Below, in pieces: positions 1 to 8,818 of a stretch of 64,000 nt of DNA (positions within the stretch are counted from its first letter, which is position 1; every line of letters begins with the position of its first letter). The stretch spans positions 2,480,001-2,544,000 of the forward strand of contig AP017895.1 of the NCBI GenBank assembly GCA_002355935.1, read 5' to 3'. A program made the translations under genes and the position numbers. The DNA comes from Rothia aeria (GTDB lineage Bacteria; Actinomycetota; Actinomycetes; Actinomycetales; Micrococcaceae). Under the pieces are notes generated by a model. It was not told where the DNA came from. It worked only from the letters and a program-made list of their open reading frames with translations, and made no database searches.

Positions 1-273
1 ATATCGGCCGGGTCAAGGTCAAGAGAACTATAAATGTCCAAGAAAAGCAGGGTTTCCAGGTCATTTGGATTGTTATTAGTAATATCGTGTGTCTGGTAGT
101 AGTTAGTCGTCATATCTCCATTCTGAGCGGCCAATGTTGGAACAAGCTGAGAAATATTCGAGCGAACCTGATAGTTCGCTGTGAACGGCGCCTCAGAGCG
201 GGTAGGCTAGATGTGTACCAGGTGCGCGCTGGCGCGCCGCACCCCGTTACCAACCGAAAGGAACAGAAAACCA
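1..273. other. Left edge, no gene recognised
   Basis: I see no supported gene here. Short open frames exist on both strands but none has a family-like sequence. The stretch presumably carries the promoter of the yajQ gene starting at 274. A GAAAGGAAC ribosome-binding site lies at about 256-264. Confidence 0.5.
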
Positions 274-765
274 ATGGCAAGCGAGTCTTCATTCGACATC
301 GTCTCAAAGGTTGATAAGCAGGAGGTTGCTAACGCCCTGCACCAGGCGCAGAAAGAGGTCTCACAGCGCTACGATTTTCGCAATGTGGGCGCAGAGATCG
401 ACTTTTCGGGCGAGAAAATCCTGATTAAAGCCAATACCGAGGAGCGGGCACTGGCAGTTCTAGACGTCTTCCAGTCGAAGCTCGTCAAGCGCGGCATCTC
501 GCTCAAGTCTTTGGACGATGGCAAGCCTTATGCTTCGGGTAAGGAGACCCGCATTGAGTGCGCCATTAAGGAAGGTATTGCCCAGGATCAGGCAAAGAAG
601 ATTTCCAAGCTTATCCGCGACGAAGGCCCCAAGGGTGTTAAAGCAACGATTCAGGGGGACGAACTGCGTGTTTCGTCCAAATCACGTGATGATCTGCAGG
701 ATGTTATTGCGATGCTCAAGGCGGCAGACCTTGAGGTGGATCTGCAGTTCGTAAACTACCGCTAA
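274..765 (+). CDS. yajQ: YajQ family cyclic-di-GMP-binding protein
   Basis: A 163-residue cytosolic protein, the usual YajQ length. The N-terminus [18 protein letters not shown] and the segment [16 protein letters not shown] are characteristic. The family has two small ferredoxin-like alpha/beta domains and binds nucleic acid or, in some bacteria, cyclic di-GMP; the ligand cannot be told from sequence here. The ATG at 274 is chosen because GAAAGGAAC precedes it and upstream in-frame codons would add an N-terminus foreign to the family. The gene stands alone and converges with htpX. Confidence 0.93.
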   Translation: MASESSFDIVSKVDKQEVANALHQAQKEVSQRYDFRNVGAEIDFSGEKILIKANTEERALAVLDVFQSKLVKRGISLKSLDDGKPYASGKETRIECAIKEGIAQDQAKKISKLIRDEGPKGVKATIQGDELRVSSKSRDDLQDVIAMLKAADLEVDLQFVNYR

Positions 766-789
766 GACACGCACACACAACACACGCAC

Positions 790-829
790 GGCGGGGTGGG
801 TACCGGAACATTTCGGTACCCACCCCGCC
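790..829. terminator. Hairpin between convergent yajQ and htpX
   Basis: A perfect 16-bp inverted repeat (790-805 with 814-829) and an 8-nt loop lie between the two stop codons. No clear T-run follows on either side, so it is a strong hairpin of terminator type that may serve both genes, not a textbook intrinsic terminator. Confidence 0.6.
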
Positions 830-890
830 GCGTATACTGCCCTAAACCTGAGCCAGTTGGTCACTCCAACCGGGCACTGGGGCGGCAGGT

Positions 891-1781
891 CTAGTTGTAC
901 TGCCCGTTATCGCGCGCCATCTGCTGCAAACGAGCGATACGCTGATCCATCGGCGGGTGGGTTGAGAAGAACTTCCCAATATTTAGGTTGCCGAAGGGGT
1001 TGGCGATCATCATGGAGGAGGTGGTGGCGGTACGCGGGTTATCGGGATCCATAGGGTACAGCGACACCCCGGATTCAAGCTTATTGAGCGCCGAGGCGAG
1101 CGCCAGCGGGTCGTTGGTGAGCGCGGCGCCGTCTTCATCAGCGTCATACTCGCGGGTGCGGCTAATAGCCATTTGAATAACGGCGGAGGCCAGCGGCGCG
1201 AGCACAGCGATCGCAAGAGCCCCGAGCGGGTTACCGCGTTCGTGACGGTTACCGCCGCCAAACATAGCCCCGAAACTTACCACGTTAGCGATGGTGCCGA
1301 TAATAGTAGAAATACCCGCGGCGATAGAGCTGGTGAGGATGTCCCGGTTATACACGTGCATCAGCTCATGTCCCAAAACCCCGCGCATCTCTCGCTCATC
1401 AAGCAGCTGCAGGATACCTTCGGTGCAGCATACGGCGGCGTTTTGCGGGTTACGGCCGGTAGCAAACGCATTAGGGGTTTGGGTGGGTGCCACGTACAGG
1501 CGGGGCATAGGCTGGTTCGCGCGGGAGGAGAGCTCTTCCACAATGTCGTAGAGTACAGGCACTTCCTCTCGACTGACCGGGTAGGCGTTCATGGAACGCA
1601 GGGCAAGTTTATCGGAGTTCCAGTAGGTGTAGGCTACCGAGCCGAGCCCGATGAGCCCGAAAAGCCAGATGAAGAGCATGCTGCGGGTGTACGCCGAGAT
1701 AACCGCGCCAATAAGCATAAGGAGCCCCACCATAGTCCCCATGAGCAGGGCGGTTTTGAGGCCGTTGTAGTGTTTGTGCAT
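891..1781 (-). CDS. htpX: HtpX-like M48 zinc metalloprotease
   Basis: A 296-residue membrane protease. Two hydrophobic segments lie at about residues 10-28 and 33-50. The catalytic zinc motif HELMH is at about residue 138, and the downstream glutamate sits in REYDADEDGA. A further hydrophobic hairpin lies between them (about 155-200). HtpX proteases degrade misfolded or damaged inner-membrane proteins with the active site on the cytoplasmic side. It is divergent from the Fur-type gene, so the two share about 300 bp of promoter region. The length is normal for the family. Confidence 0.95.
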   Translation of the reverse strand: MHKHYNGLKTALLMGTMVGLLMLIGAVISAYTRSMLFIWLFGLIGLGSVAYTYWNSDKLALRSMNAYPVSREEVPVLYDIVEELSSRANQPMPRLYVAPTQTPNAFATGRNPQNAAVCCTEGILQLLDEREMRGVLGHELMHVYNRDILTSSIAAGISTIIGTIANVVSFGAMFGGGNRHERGNPLGALAIAVLAPLASAVIQMAISRTREYDADEDGAALTNDPLALASALNKLESGVSLYPMDPDNPRTATTSSMMIANPFGNLNIGKFFSTHPPMDQRIARLQQMARDNGQYN

Positions 1782-2086
1782 TTTTCCTTCCCCGTTTCAA
1801 CTTCCCATGCTGGTGTGTGCAGCGGGGTGTTAGGGTGAACGTGTTTTTTCTTAGGATACGGGGTGCGCGGCTGGCGCGTGGGAGACTTCGCCCAGAGCGG
1901 GGTGTTTTGCATGCACACATCCACCGCTGCATGAGAGATAAATCACCGGTCATGGAACTACATACCCCTCTTAAGGCGCCATGACACGGTTTTTAGCGAC
2001 AGCGCATTACGCATTTTCATCAATTTATTATGAAAAATTCAGATTACCAATTGTGAAATACTCAGATTAAATGTAAAGTGGTGGTC
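1782..2086. other. Divergent promoter region htpX / Fur-type gene
   Basis: This is 305 bp without a supported gene. The right half (about 1990-2075) is AT-rich compared with the surroundings, as expected for promoters and a Fur/PerR-type operator. Confidence 0.5.
2037..2070. promoter_or_regulatory. Candidate operator with direct repeats
   Basis: The 8-mer TCAGATTA occurs at 2039-2046 and again at 2062-2069. The second copy ends 17 bp upstream of the Fur-type gene's start codon, and the segment is AT-rich. Fur-family regulators often bind their own promoters at AT-rich repeats, so autoregulation is plausible. The repeat does not match a Fur box that I can recite with confidence. Confidence 0.3.
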
Positions 2087-2665
2087 ATGACCGAAACCGT
2101 AGCCACGAACGGGGCCCCTAGAGCCGAGCGTGCACCCCGAGGATGCGCCCACACCGGCCCGCTCCCGGCAGACGCAGATACTACGCCGCAGCTTCTAGAG
2201 GAAGTCTGGTCGGCTAGTCTGCGTTCCAAAGGACGTAGGGTGACTAAGCAGCGCCTCGCTGTACTCCGCGCGGTTCAGTCACATCCGCACTCCAACGCGG
2301 AAGAAATTGTCACCGCTGTACGGCAGGAGCTCCCCTCCATTACCGTACAGTCGGTGTACGTCATCCTCACAGACCTCACTGACATAGACCTGCTGCGCAA
2401 GTTCGAACCGCCCGGGACCCCCGGACTGTACGAAACCCGCACGGGTGATAACCACCATCACGCTTTCTGCATTCGCTGCGGAAAAGTTCAGGACGTAGAC
2501 TGCGCCATCGGCTCAGCACCTTGCCTGACACCCAGCGACTTCCACGGCATGGCGCTCATTAGCGCAGATGTGCTCTACCAGGGCATCTGCGCCGACTGCC
2601 AAACCGAAGAAGAAACATACCTTGCTGCGGCACAGAAACAAGCAGCAGAGAGCATCAGCCGCTAA
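2087..2665 (+). CDS. Fur family transcriptional regulator (FurA/PerR-like)
   Basis: About 192 residues. After an unusual N-terminal extension of about 45 residues comes the Fur winged-helix domain (SKGRRVTKQRLAVLRAV, then the recognition region ITVQSVYVILTDL). The metal-binding dimerisation domain follows, with NHHHAFCIRCGKVQDVDC and a second CADC pair near the C-terminus. The catalase gene follows 165 bp downstream on the same strand, which suggests a peroxide-responsive FurA/PerR role as in other actinobacteria. The ATG at 2087 is preferred; GTG at 2078 and 2081 are in frame. No strong ribosome-binding site is visible for either. Confidence 0.85.
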   Translation: MTETVATNGAPRAERAPRGCAHTGPLPADADTTPQLLEEVWSASLRSKGRRVTKQRLAVLRAVQSHPHSNAEEIVTAVRQELPSITVQSVYVILTDLTDIDLLRKFEPPGTPGLYETRTGDNHHHAFCIRCGKVQDVDCAIGSAPCLTPSDFHGMALISADVLYQGICADCQTEEETYLAAAQKQAAESISR

Positions 2666-2830
2666 AGGTGCCGTGGCGGCCCACCCGCTCAGTCCTCACA
2701 CGGCTGCAGCGGCGCACCGGCAACACCTTCTAAAGTGCCGATACCCACTGGCTCATGCGGCACCGCATCACCAAACAGCGCACGGTTGCGTGCACCACAC
2801 CGCGCGATACGTCAGAGTTAGGGAAGAGAC

Positions 2831-4330
2831 ATGACGAATAACCCCATTCACCCCGGATCTTTTACGACCACAAGCACCGGCACGCCGGTGGCTTCAGATG
2901 ACCATTCCCTCACCATTGGGGCTGATGGTCCCATCGTTCTGCACGATGCTTATGCCGTTGAAAAGCTCGCCCAGTTCAACCGTGAGCGTGTGCCCGAGCG
3001 TGTGGTGCACGCGAAGGGAACCGGCGCATACGGCTACTTTGAAACCACTGAAGACGTTTCGCAGTACACCCGTGCGGCACTCTTTCAGCCGGGCGTTAAA
3101 ACCGAGCTGCTGATTCGTTTCTCGACCGTGGCGGGCGAGTCCGGCTCCCCCGATACTTGGCGTGACCCCCGCGGTTTCGCGGTGAAATTCTACACCACCG
3201 AAGGCAACTACGACCTGGTAGGCAACAACACCCCTATCTTCTTCATTCGTGATGCCATTAAGTTCCCCGACTTTATCCACTCGCAGAAACGTATGCCCGG
3301 TTCGGGTCTGCGCGATCACGATATGCAGTGGGATTTCTGGAGCCTGAACCCCGCAACGGCGCACCAGGTCACCTGGCTGATGGGCGACCGCGGCCTGCCC
3401 CGCACCCTGCGCCACATGGACGGCTTCGGCTCTCACACCTACCAGTGGATTAACGCCGAAGGCGAACGCTTCTGGGTCAAGTACCATTTCAAGACCGAGC
3501 AGGGCAACGAGTTCTTCACTCAGGCTCAGGCCGATGAGATGGCGGGTAAGGATGCTGACTTCCACCGCCGCGACCTGCGCGAGGCTATCGAGCGTGGCGA
3601 CTACCCCGCCTGGACGCTCTATGTGCAGATTATGCCCTACGAGGAGGCGAAGACCTACCGTATTAACCCCTTCGATCTGACGAAGGTGTGGCCGCACTCG
3701 GATTACCCGCTGATCAAGGTGGGCCGCATGGTGCTGGATCGTAACCCGCAGAATTTCTTCGCCGAAATCGAGCAGGCAGCCTTCTCCCCCTCGAATTTTG
3801 TGCCCGGTATCGCGGCTTCGCCCGATAAGATGCTGCTCGGACGTATCTTCTCCTACCCGGATGCGCATCGCTACCGCATCGGCACTAACTTCGCGCAGCT
3901 GCCGGTGAACGCACCCCACGCAGCGCCGGTGAACAACTACTCACACGACGGGTCGATGCGCTATAACTTTAACGACCCGTCCGTTCCGACTTACGCACCG
4001 AACAGCCTGGGCGGCCCGCATGCCGATGCGGCGCGCGCTGGCGAAGGTAACTGGGAGTCTGATGGCTCCCTGGTGCGCACTGCTTACACCCTGCGGGCTG
4101 AAGATGATGACTTCAGCCAGGCACGCACCCTGTACGAGGTGACCATGGATGATGCTCAGCGTGAGCGTCTGGTCAGCAATATCGCTGGCCATGTGGGCGC
4201 CGTTCGCTCCGATGAGATTCGTGAGCGCGCCTTCACGTACTGGGATAACGTGCACCCTGAACTCGGTTCTCGCGTACGCGAGGCCGTGGCGGCCGCCGCT
4301 GCGCCTAGTTCGTGCGGCGCGGCAGCGTAA
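2831..4330 (+). CDS. katA: Monofunctional haem catalase
   Basis: A 499-residue catalase that splits hydrogen peroxide into water and oxygen in the cytosol. The distal histidine is in [15 protein letters not shown] (about residue 60), the distal asparagine in [11 protein letters not shown], and the proximal haem-ligand tyrosine in [16 protein letters not shown]. The [20 protein letters not shown] motif is typical of small-subunit (clade 3) catalases, and the length agrees. Start ATG at 2831 follows GGGAAGAG. A terminator lies just downstream. The adjacent Fur-type gene suggests peroxide-dependent control. Confidence 0.97.
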   Translation: MTNNPIHPGSFTTTSTGTPVASDDHSLTIGADGPIVLHDAYAVEKLAQFNRERVPERVVHAKGTGAYGYFETTEDVSQYTRAALFQPGVKTELLIRFSTVAGESGSPDTWRDPRGFAVKFYTTEGNYDLVGNNTPIFFIRDAIKFPDFIHSQKRMPGSGLRDHDMQWDFWSLNPATAHQVTWLMGDRGLPRTLRHMDGFGSHTYQWINAEGERFWVKYHFKTEQGNEFFTQAQADEMAGKDADFHRRDLREAIERGDYPAWTLYVQIMPYEEAKTYRINPFDLTKVWPHSDYPLIKVGRMVLDRNPQNFFAEIEQAAFSPSNFVPGIAASPDKMLLGRIFSYPDAHRYRIGTNFAQLPVNAPHAAPVNNYSHDGSMRYNFNDPSVPTYAPNSLGGPHADAARAGEGNWESDGSLVRTAYTLRAEDDDFSQARTLYEVTMDDAQRERLVSNIAGHVGAVRSDEIRERAFTYWDNVHPELGSRVREAVAAAAAPSSCGAAA

Positions 4331-4356
4331 CCTCCTGTAGGTTACGTGTGGCCGTA

Positions 4357-4407
4357 GCTCGGGGCCGGTGACTTTCTGTGAGGTGGGGTCACCGGCCCTG
4401 AGCCTTT
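4357..4407 (+). terminator. Terminator downstream of katA
   Basis: GGGCCGGTGAC (about 4362-4372) pairs with GTCACCGGCCC (4388-4398), and an outer GCTC/GAGC extends the stem. TTTTAAAA follows. Confidence 0.8.
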
Positions 4408-4485
4408 TAAAACCAGCAAAACCTACATATGAAAAAGTTCTGAACTTTTCATGAAAAGATTCTGTTGTTCTGCTACGGTTGGTAT

Positions 4486-4955
4486 ATGACGACGAAGAAC
4501 CACATCCACTCTCTGATGTCTTATCAGGAAGTTACCTCCTCTGACTTGAGCCGTAATTCCAAAGCTGCATTTATGTTGGCGTCGCAGCATCCGGTTCGTG
4601 TCGTGCGTCGTGATGGGGAGAATTATGTACTCATGACGGAGCAAGAAGAGCATAAACGGCACATACTTTCCGAGTACGCCGCGCAAATTCTTGCTGCCAC
4701 TACCCGTTCTGCGGGGTCGCTGGAAGATAATTTGGTTGATGTTTTCCGTGGATATATTTTCTTGCCGCTGAAGACAAGGCCCAGTGCGCCCAAGACATCG
4801 TTAATAGCGCACGAGACGCGCTAACCGGCGGGTCTATCGATTTCTTCCTGACTGAAATTGAGAGCTGGAAAGAAAGTGCCTACGCACGCAAACATGGCTT
4901 GTTCCAGGACCCCATTGACTGGCTTAATGAGCCTATCCGGGTGGAGCGCCCCTAA
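4486..4955 (+). CDS. Phd/YefM-like antitoxin (frame broken by one base)
   Basis: The first 85 residues resemble prevent-host-death antitoxins: MTTKNHIHSLMSYQEVTSSD, then RVVRRDGENYVLMTEQEEHK. As given, the frame runs off at about 4746 and stops early. Adding one C to the CC at 4746-4747 restores a 156-residue protein whose continuation (FPWIYFLAAEDKAQ...) ends at the TAA of 4953-4955. That stop overlaps the toxin start as TAATG. Antitoxins of this type bind their own promoter and neutralise a RelE/ParE-fold toxin. The break is probably a sequence error; a true loss of the antitoxin C-terminus beside an intact toxin would be surprising. Confidence 0.75.
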
Positions 4956-5296
4956 TGGCTAAGAAATCCAGAGTCCCACGGCCTACAAAGAAATATGAGT
5001 ATGAGCTCTTTTTCGGGACTCATGATGCCTCCAAAAAATGGCGTGACCTCGTTGCCACCTTGCGAAACCCTATGGTTGATGCGTGGGATTTTCTCACTCA
5101 AACGCCACTGAAACATACTCAACGAAGCTACCCTTTGAAAGGTAAGGAAGCCACTATTGTGCATCAAGGTGCTGCTCACACCTTATGGCAATATAAGCCA
5201 ACCTTGGGCGGCAGCGCCAGAATATGGTACTACGTTGAGGATCAATCGGTCTATATAGTCGCGGTACACACGCACCATCCCAACGAAACCAAATAG
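4955..5296 (+). CDS. RelE/ParE-fold toxin candidate
   Basis: A 113-residue basic protein whose start overlaps the antitoxin stop (TAATG), a normal coupling in type II toxin-antitoxin operons. Features include EYELFFGTHDASKKWRDLVA, a predicted helix bearing Trp/Arg, central beta strands (IVHQGAAHTLWQYKP, RIWYYVEDQSVYIVAVHTHH) and the basic C-terminal tail HHPNETK seen in RelE-type mRNA interferases of actinobacteria. Family assignment is from the overall pattern and the partner. Catalytic residues cannot be assigned with certainty. Confidence 0.7.
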   Translation: MAKKSRVPRPTKKYEYELFFGTHDASKKWRDLVATLRNPMVDAWDFLTQTPLKHTQRSYPLKGKEATIVHQGAAHTLWQYKPTLGGSARIWYYVEDQSVYIVAVHTHHPNETK

Positions 5297-5308
5297 GAGT
5301 AAAGATTC

Positions 5309-5350
5309 GTGCCCGCCACCGGAGTTCGGTAGCGGGCACGCTTATATTTT
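5309..5350. terminator. Bidirectional terminator
   Basis: An interrupted inverted repeat (CGTGCCCGC...ACCG with CGGT...GCGGGCACG, 5309-5341) lies between the convergent toxin and SseB-like genes and is followed by CTTATATTTT on the plus strand. Confidence 0.8.
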
Positions 5351-5368
5351 GCAGAGGCAAATATTTGG

Positions 5369-6739
5369 CTATATGTTTACCGCTGCCTCGCTCATTGCCT
5401 CTTTCTGCATGTTCTCCTGTTCCTGGGTGATGTCCAGGAGCTCACGGATCTGTTTCAGGCTCAGCGTGGTGCTGGGGTTAAACAGGTTGATCTGCACGCT
5501 CTTCGCACCGTCCGAGATGGCGAACTTGAGCACTTCCAGGGCGTGGGCTGCGCGCACCGTAATCTTCGGGTCGATTGCGGCCACCTCAATGGGCGAGGTG
5601 AACACCAGCATACTCTTTGGTTTGCCGTTCTCGTCCGGGGCGTAGAAGGGCCGGCTCATCGGGTCGTTCGGGTCAACAGCCACCAGAAGCATTGAGTTCG
5701 GGGCCACCAGGGAGCCGAGAAGCTGCTGCATATTATCGTTCATCAGCGCCATCTTCGCCCCGTCGTTACGGGGAGCGCCCACAACCCACTCCACCTGGGC
5801 GCGCTCAATGTAGCACTCGTGGTCGCTGCCGGGGTCGATCACGATCAGGTCCAGGTCCTCGTTACTGAGGAAGTCCATGAGGATCTTCATTGCGGGCTCA
5901 CGCAGGATCAGCTCATCGCCTTCACGGGATTTATCGTAGCCGGGGCTGCCCAGAATGTACTCCGAGGATGAGAAGACGCTCAGCGCCTGAGTATTCTGGT
6001 CGTGGCGAATCACCTGGTAACGCAGCTGGGATTCGGGGCCGATTTCAAGCTGCCCCTGGGGCACAACGGTGGAGCCGGTAGCATCGACCAGCACGTCCCC
6101 GCCCACAAGGGTTCGCACCACGTTAATGAGTGTCTCTTCGCGAACATCATTCTTGAAAACGTCAAGGGCGTGCACAAGGTAACTGTTTGGCACCTCGTGC
6201 TCTTCTTTGCCTTCCCGCGTGAACTCTTCAAGGTCTTTGCGGTCGGCGCGGCCACCCAGACGCTCGTAGGCCCATTCGGGCACGAACTTGCGGGCGCGCG
6301 GGAATTGGCGCAGGTGCTCACGCACGTCTACCGCCGTCAGCCCGCCTTCACCTTTCCAGCTTTCGGGCTCAATATCGCGTTTGTAGGATGCCCCAACGCT
6401 GAACTGCGGGTTGGGCCAGTTCATGGCGGCAACCACGATTGAGGCGGTGAAGAAAGTACCGCGCACATCGTCGTAGGCTGCCTGCTGCAGCTTACGGATC
6501 TCCTCAATGACGGGAGAGTCTTCCTTAAGAGGCCCGATCGTTCCGATGAACTCTTGGTCGTCACGGAACTCGCGCACACGCACGAACGTCTGTTCGGCGA
6601 GCGGTTTAATGTCCAGAATCAGCTCGTTCCAGCCGGGTTCTGCACGCACCACATCAAGCAGCCAGCTGCCGATGTTGTTCAGGGCCTCCTGCACTCTGAC
6701 TGCTCGGCGTGCAGGTTGAGTTGATTGAATCTGTAGCAT
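5369..6739 (-). CDS. SseB-like domain protein
   Basis: About 456 residues, cytosolic, no signal peptide. Residues about 10-160 form an N-terminal domain I cannot name with confidence (it resembles YezG-like immunity folds). The second half looks SseB-like: LINVVRTLVGGDVLVDATG, then a FSSSEYILG-type strand, then DLDLIVIDPGSDHECYI and a C-terminal enhancer-like segment with ITVRAAHALEVLKFAI. SseB-family domains recur in secretion and toxin-immunity settings, but no function follows from that alone. The ATG at 6739 is chosen because residues encoded upstream are low-complexity and atypical. It is divergent from the gene at 6982. Confidence 0.6.
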   Translation of the reverse strand: MLQIQSTQPARRAVRVQEALNNIGSWLLDVVRAEPGWNELILDIKPLAEQTFVRVREFRDDQEFIGTIGPLKEDSPVIEEIRKLQQAAYDDVRGTFFTASIVVAAMNWPNPQFSVGASYKRDIEPESWKGEGGLTAVDVREHLRQFPRARKFVPEWAYERLGGRADRKDLEEFTREGKEEHEVPNSYLVHALDVFKNDVREETLINVVRTLVGGDVLVDATGSTVVPQGQLEIGPESQLRYQVIRHDQNTQALSVFSSSEYILGSPGYDKSREGDELILREPAMKILMDFLSNEDLDLIVIDPGSDHECYIERAQVEWVVGAPRNDGAKMALMNDNMQQLLGSLVAPNSMLLVAVDPNDPMSRPFYAPDENGKPKSMLVFTSPIEVAAIDPKITVRAAHALEVLKFAISDGAKSVQINLFNPSTTLSLKQIRELLDITQEQENMQKEAMSEAAVNI

Positions 6740-6981
6740 ACGTTCGTTTTCTTTGTTCCTCTTAGGCGGTGGTGAGCTAGTGCCGAGTGTATGAGTTGAG
6801 CGCGGCGTCCTATCTCCACCCATTTTAGCGAAAATAACAACCGGATATGCGACGATTTCGCTCTCAAGGTGCACAGATGCGGGTAAAAACGCTGGGTTAT
6901 CAAGAATATTTCTAAATTCACGAAGCGAAATAACGGTTTTGAGGTGCTTATTTAGTGCGAAAGGTTGCTAACCTTAAGTAC

Positions 6982-8475
6982 ATGACAAATTCTCTGCAGG
7001 AACTGATCGACGCGTCAATCTTTATCTCGACCGAGTACCAGGCTCGTGTGGCCGAACTGGTGGGAGCGGCGCAATGGGATGTTGATTTTACGGCTCAGTC
7101 GTTAAGTTTTGAGACCACTCCCCCGGTCTCACTTCGACCTTACCTGCTGGGTACCGAATCTGAAAACCGGGGAACCTGGGTGTGGTCGTGGCAGCAGTTG
7201 GGGTATTTCCCGGACGCTGTGGTCTCTGCTGCGGTGCAGGCACGAGAAGCCGGCGAGAAAAAGTCCCTGACAGAGCTAAGCACCGACGAAATTCCGCTTT
7301 CTGATTCGCTGGCGCGACGCCTGACCCTAGCGTCAAAGACTGTGACCGGCCTCTACGCGCACTACCCCCTACCCGCTGGTGCCGGGGTGCGCGCCTGGAC
7401 CCTGCTTGACGGGGATGAGCTGGTGCTGCCGGAGCCAACCATGAAACGTGTGGGCCGCGTTATCGCTCAAACCCTGCAGGGTGAGAATATTGTTAATCAG
7501 GTTCTTGCAGTCGATTCATACGCGAAACAGCGCGGTTTCCACATCGCTTGGGATACCGAGGCAACCGCTGTACTGACTCTCACCGACGGGGCATTGCGCC
7601 TATGGTTTGATGAGGGCCGCATGAGCGGCATTGAAGAAGCCAAACCCCAGGTGGGCCCGGAGGTGCTGGCGAAATGTTTGTCCCAGGCGGCTGAGCATCG
7701 CGCTGCGCTGGCACAAGCACGCGAAAGCCTTGAGAAAGTGGCTGCCGCCGAGGCCCAGCAGCAAAACGCTGAACGTGAGCAGCAGGCCGCGCAGAAGGCT
7801 GCTGCCCGTGCTGAGGCTGAACGGGCCGAACAGCAGGAGCGGGCCGAAGCTGAACGCGCGGCAGAACGCGCCAAGGTAGAACGTGAACAGGCTGAACGCG
7901 CAGAACGCGAGAAGATGGCAGCCCAGAAAGCCGAACGTGAAGCGGCTCAGAAAGCCAAGGCTGAGCGGGAGAAAGCTGAGCGTGAACAGGCCAAGGCTGA
8001 GCGTGAGAAGGTTACGGGCGTCTCGACCACCGAGCACCTGTACCCGGATACCGAGGCACCCTTCGATCAGGACCCGCGCGAAGATTCCGAGCACGGCACC
8101 GTGACCACCTCCACCCTACCCGCAGGGGCGTACCGCGATGGGGAGGCCGAGGATGCTTACGAGGCTGAGACCGTGGATCTTCAGGTGCACGAAGACGAGG
8201 TTCACACCGGCGTCACCGAGGTTGTTGAGGTGCAAGAGGAGCATACCGAAATCAGCATTGATGAAGAGCTGATCCACGTACCGGAGGAAGAGCTGGAGCA
8301 CCCCGAGCAGGAGCCGGAGGAGCTGCCCGAGCCTCTAGAACCTGAACATACCGAGCCTGAACACGTCGAGCCGGAGGAGCACGAACCGGAGTACCCCGAG
8401 CCGGTACAGCAGGAGCACAAAACCGACGAAGAGGGCAAGAAGAAGGGCTTCTTCTCGCGGTTCTTCGGGCTCTAA
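6982..8475 (+). CDS. DUF6882-like protein with coiled coil and acidic tail
   Basis: About 497 residues. Residues 1 to about 225 resemble the DUF6882 family, with SLRPYLLGTESENRGTWVWS and ARRLTLASKTVTGLYAHYPL as characteristic segments. Residues about 235-345 are an Ala/Glu/Lys/Arg/Gln heptad region (repeated AERE, AEREKAE), a long coiled coil. Residues about 350-480 are very acidic with Pro-Glu repeats. The protein ends in KKKGFFSRFFGL, a basic amphipathic tail. No function is known. The ATG at 6982 is preferred; GTG at 6955 is in frame. It may be functionally paired with the divergent SseB-like gene. Confidence 0.6.
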   Translation: MTNSLQELIDASIFISTEYQARVAELVGAAQWDVDFTAQSLSFETTPPVSLRPYLLGTESENRGTWVWSWQQLGYFPDAVVSAAVQAREAGEKKSLTELSTDEIPLSDSLARRLTLASKTVTGLYAHYPLPAGAGVRAWTLLDGDELVLPEPTMKRVGRVIAQTLQGENIVNQVLAVDSYAKQRGFHIAWDTEATAVLTLTDGALRLWFDEGRMSGIEEAKPQVGPEVLAKCLSQAAEHRAALAQARESLEKVAAAEAQQQNAEREQQAAQKAAARAEAERAEQQERAEAERAAERAKVEREQAERAEREKMAAQKAEREAAQKAKAEREKAEREQAKAEREKVTGVSTTEHLYPDTEAPFDQDPREDSEHGTVTTSTLPAGAYRDGEAEDAYEAETVDLQVHEDEVHTGVTEVVEVQEEHTEISIDEELIHVPEEELEHPEQEPEELPEPLEPEHTEPEHVEPEEHEPEYPEPVQQEHKTDEEGKKKGFFSRFFGL

Positions 8476-8818
8476 ATTCCGTAACCGCCGGTTATTGCGG
8501 CGCGGAAACAATACGCGGTACGCCGCCTTGCACACCCGCAAGGCGGCGTATTTTTTGCTGCGAACCCGCTGGCGTCTATCCCCCTGCCACCTTGACGCCG
8601 CCAGCGGACCCGCAGTTTACGGCCCAGCGGCTGCCACATATCTGGGGAGGGGCGCTCACGATACAGAGCCACGCCGCATAATATGCTCACAGCAGGCGTG
8701 GTACGGGTACCCGGTGATAGGTATAGTGGAAAACGTGTCCCGCGGGCCGCATCATGCTTCACCGCAGGGCTGTAACCGCACAACCACCCCACTGTCCCAC
8801 TGTAGATAAGGAGCCGCA
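8476..8818. other. Intergenic region before rarD
   Basis: This holds the strong terminator at 8520-8556 and, presumably, the promoter of rarD. I see no further gene or riboswitch. Confidence 0.5.
8520..8556 (+). terminator. Intrinsic terminator
   Basis: ACGCCGCCTTG (8520-8530) pairs with CAAGGCGGCGT (8539-8549), then ATTTTTTG. It is a textbook Rho-independent terminator for the gene ending at 8475. Confidence 0.92.

Noticed and set aside
790-829. The 16-bp perfect palindrome as a recombination or attachment site
   Set aside because: Its place between two convergent stop codons is fully explained by a terminator, and no second copy was seen in the window.
2894-3919. A 341-codon open frame on the strand opposite the catalase
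   Set aside because: It is a shadow of the strongly biased katA codons; it has no family features and no ribosome-binding site, while katA is unmistakable.
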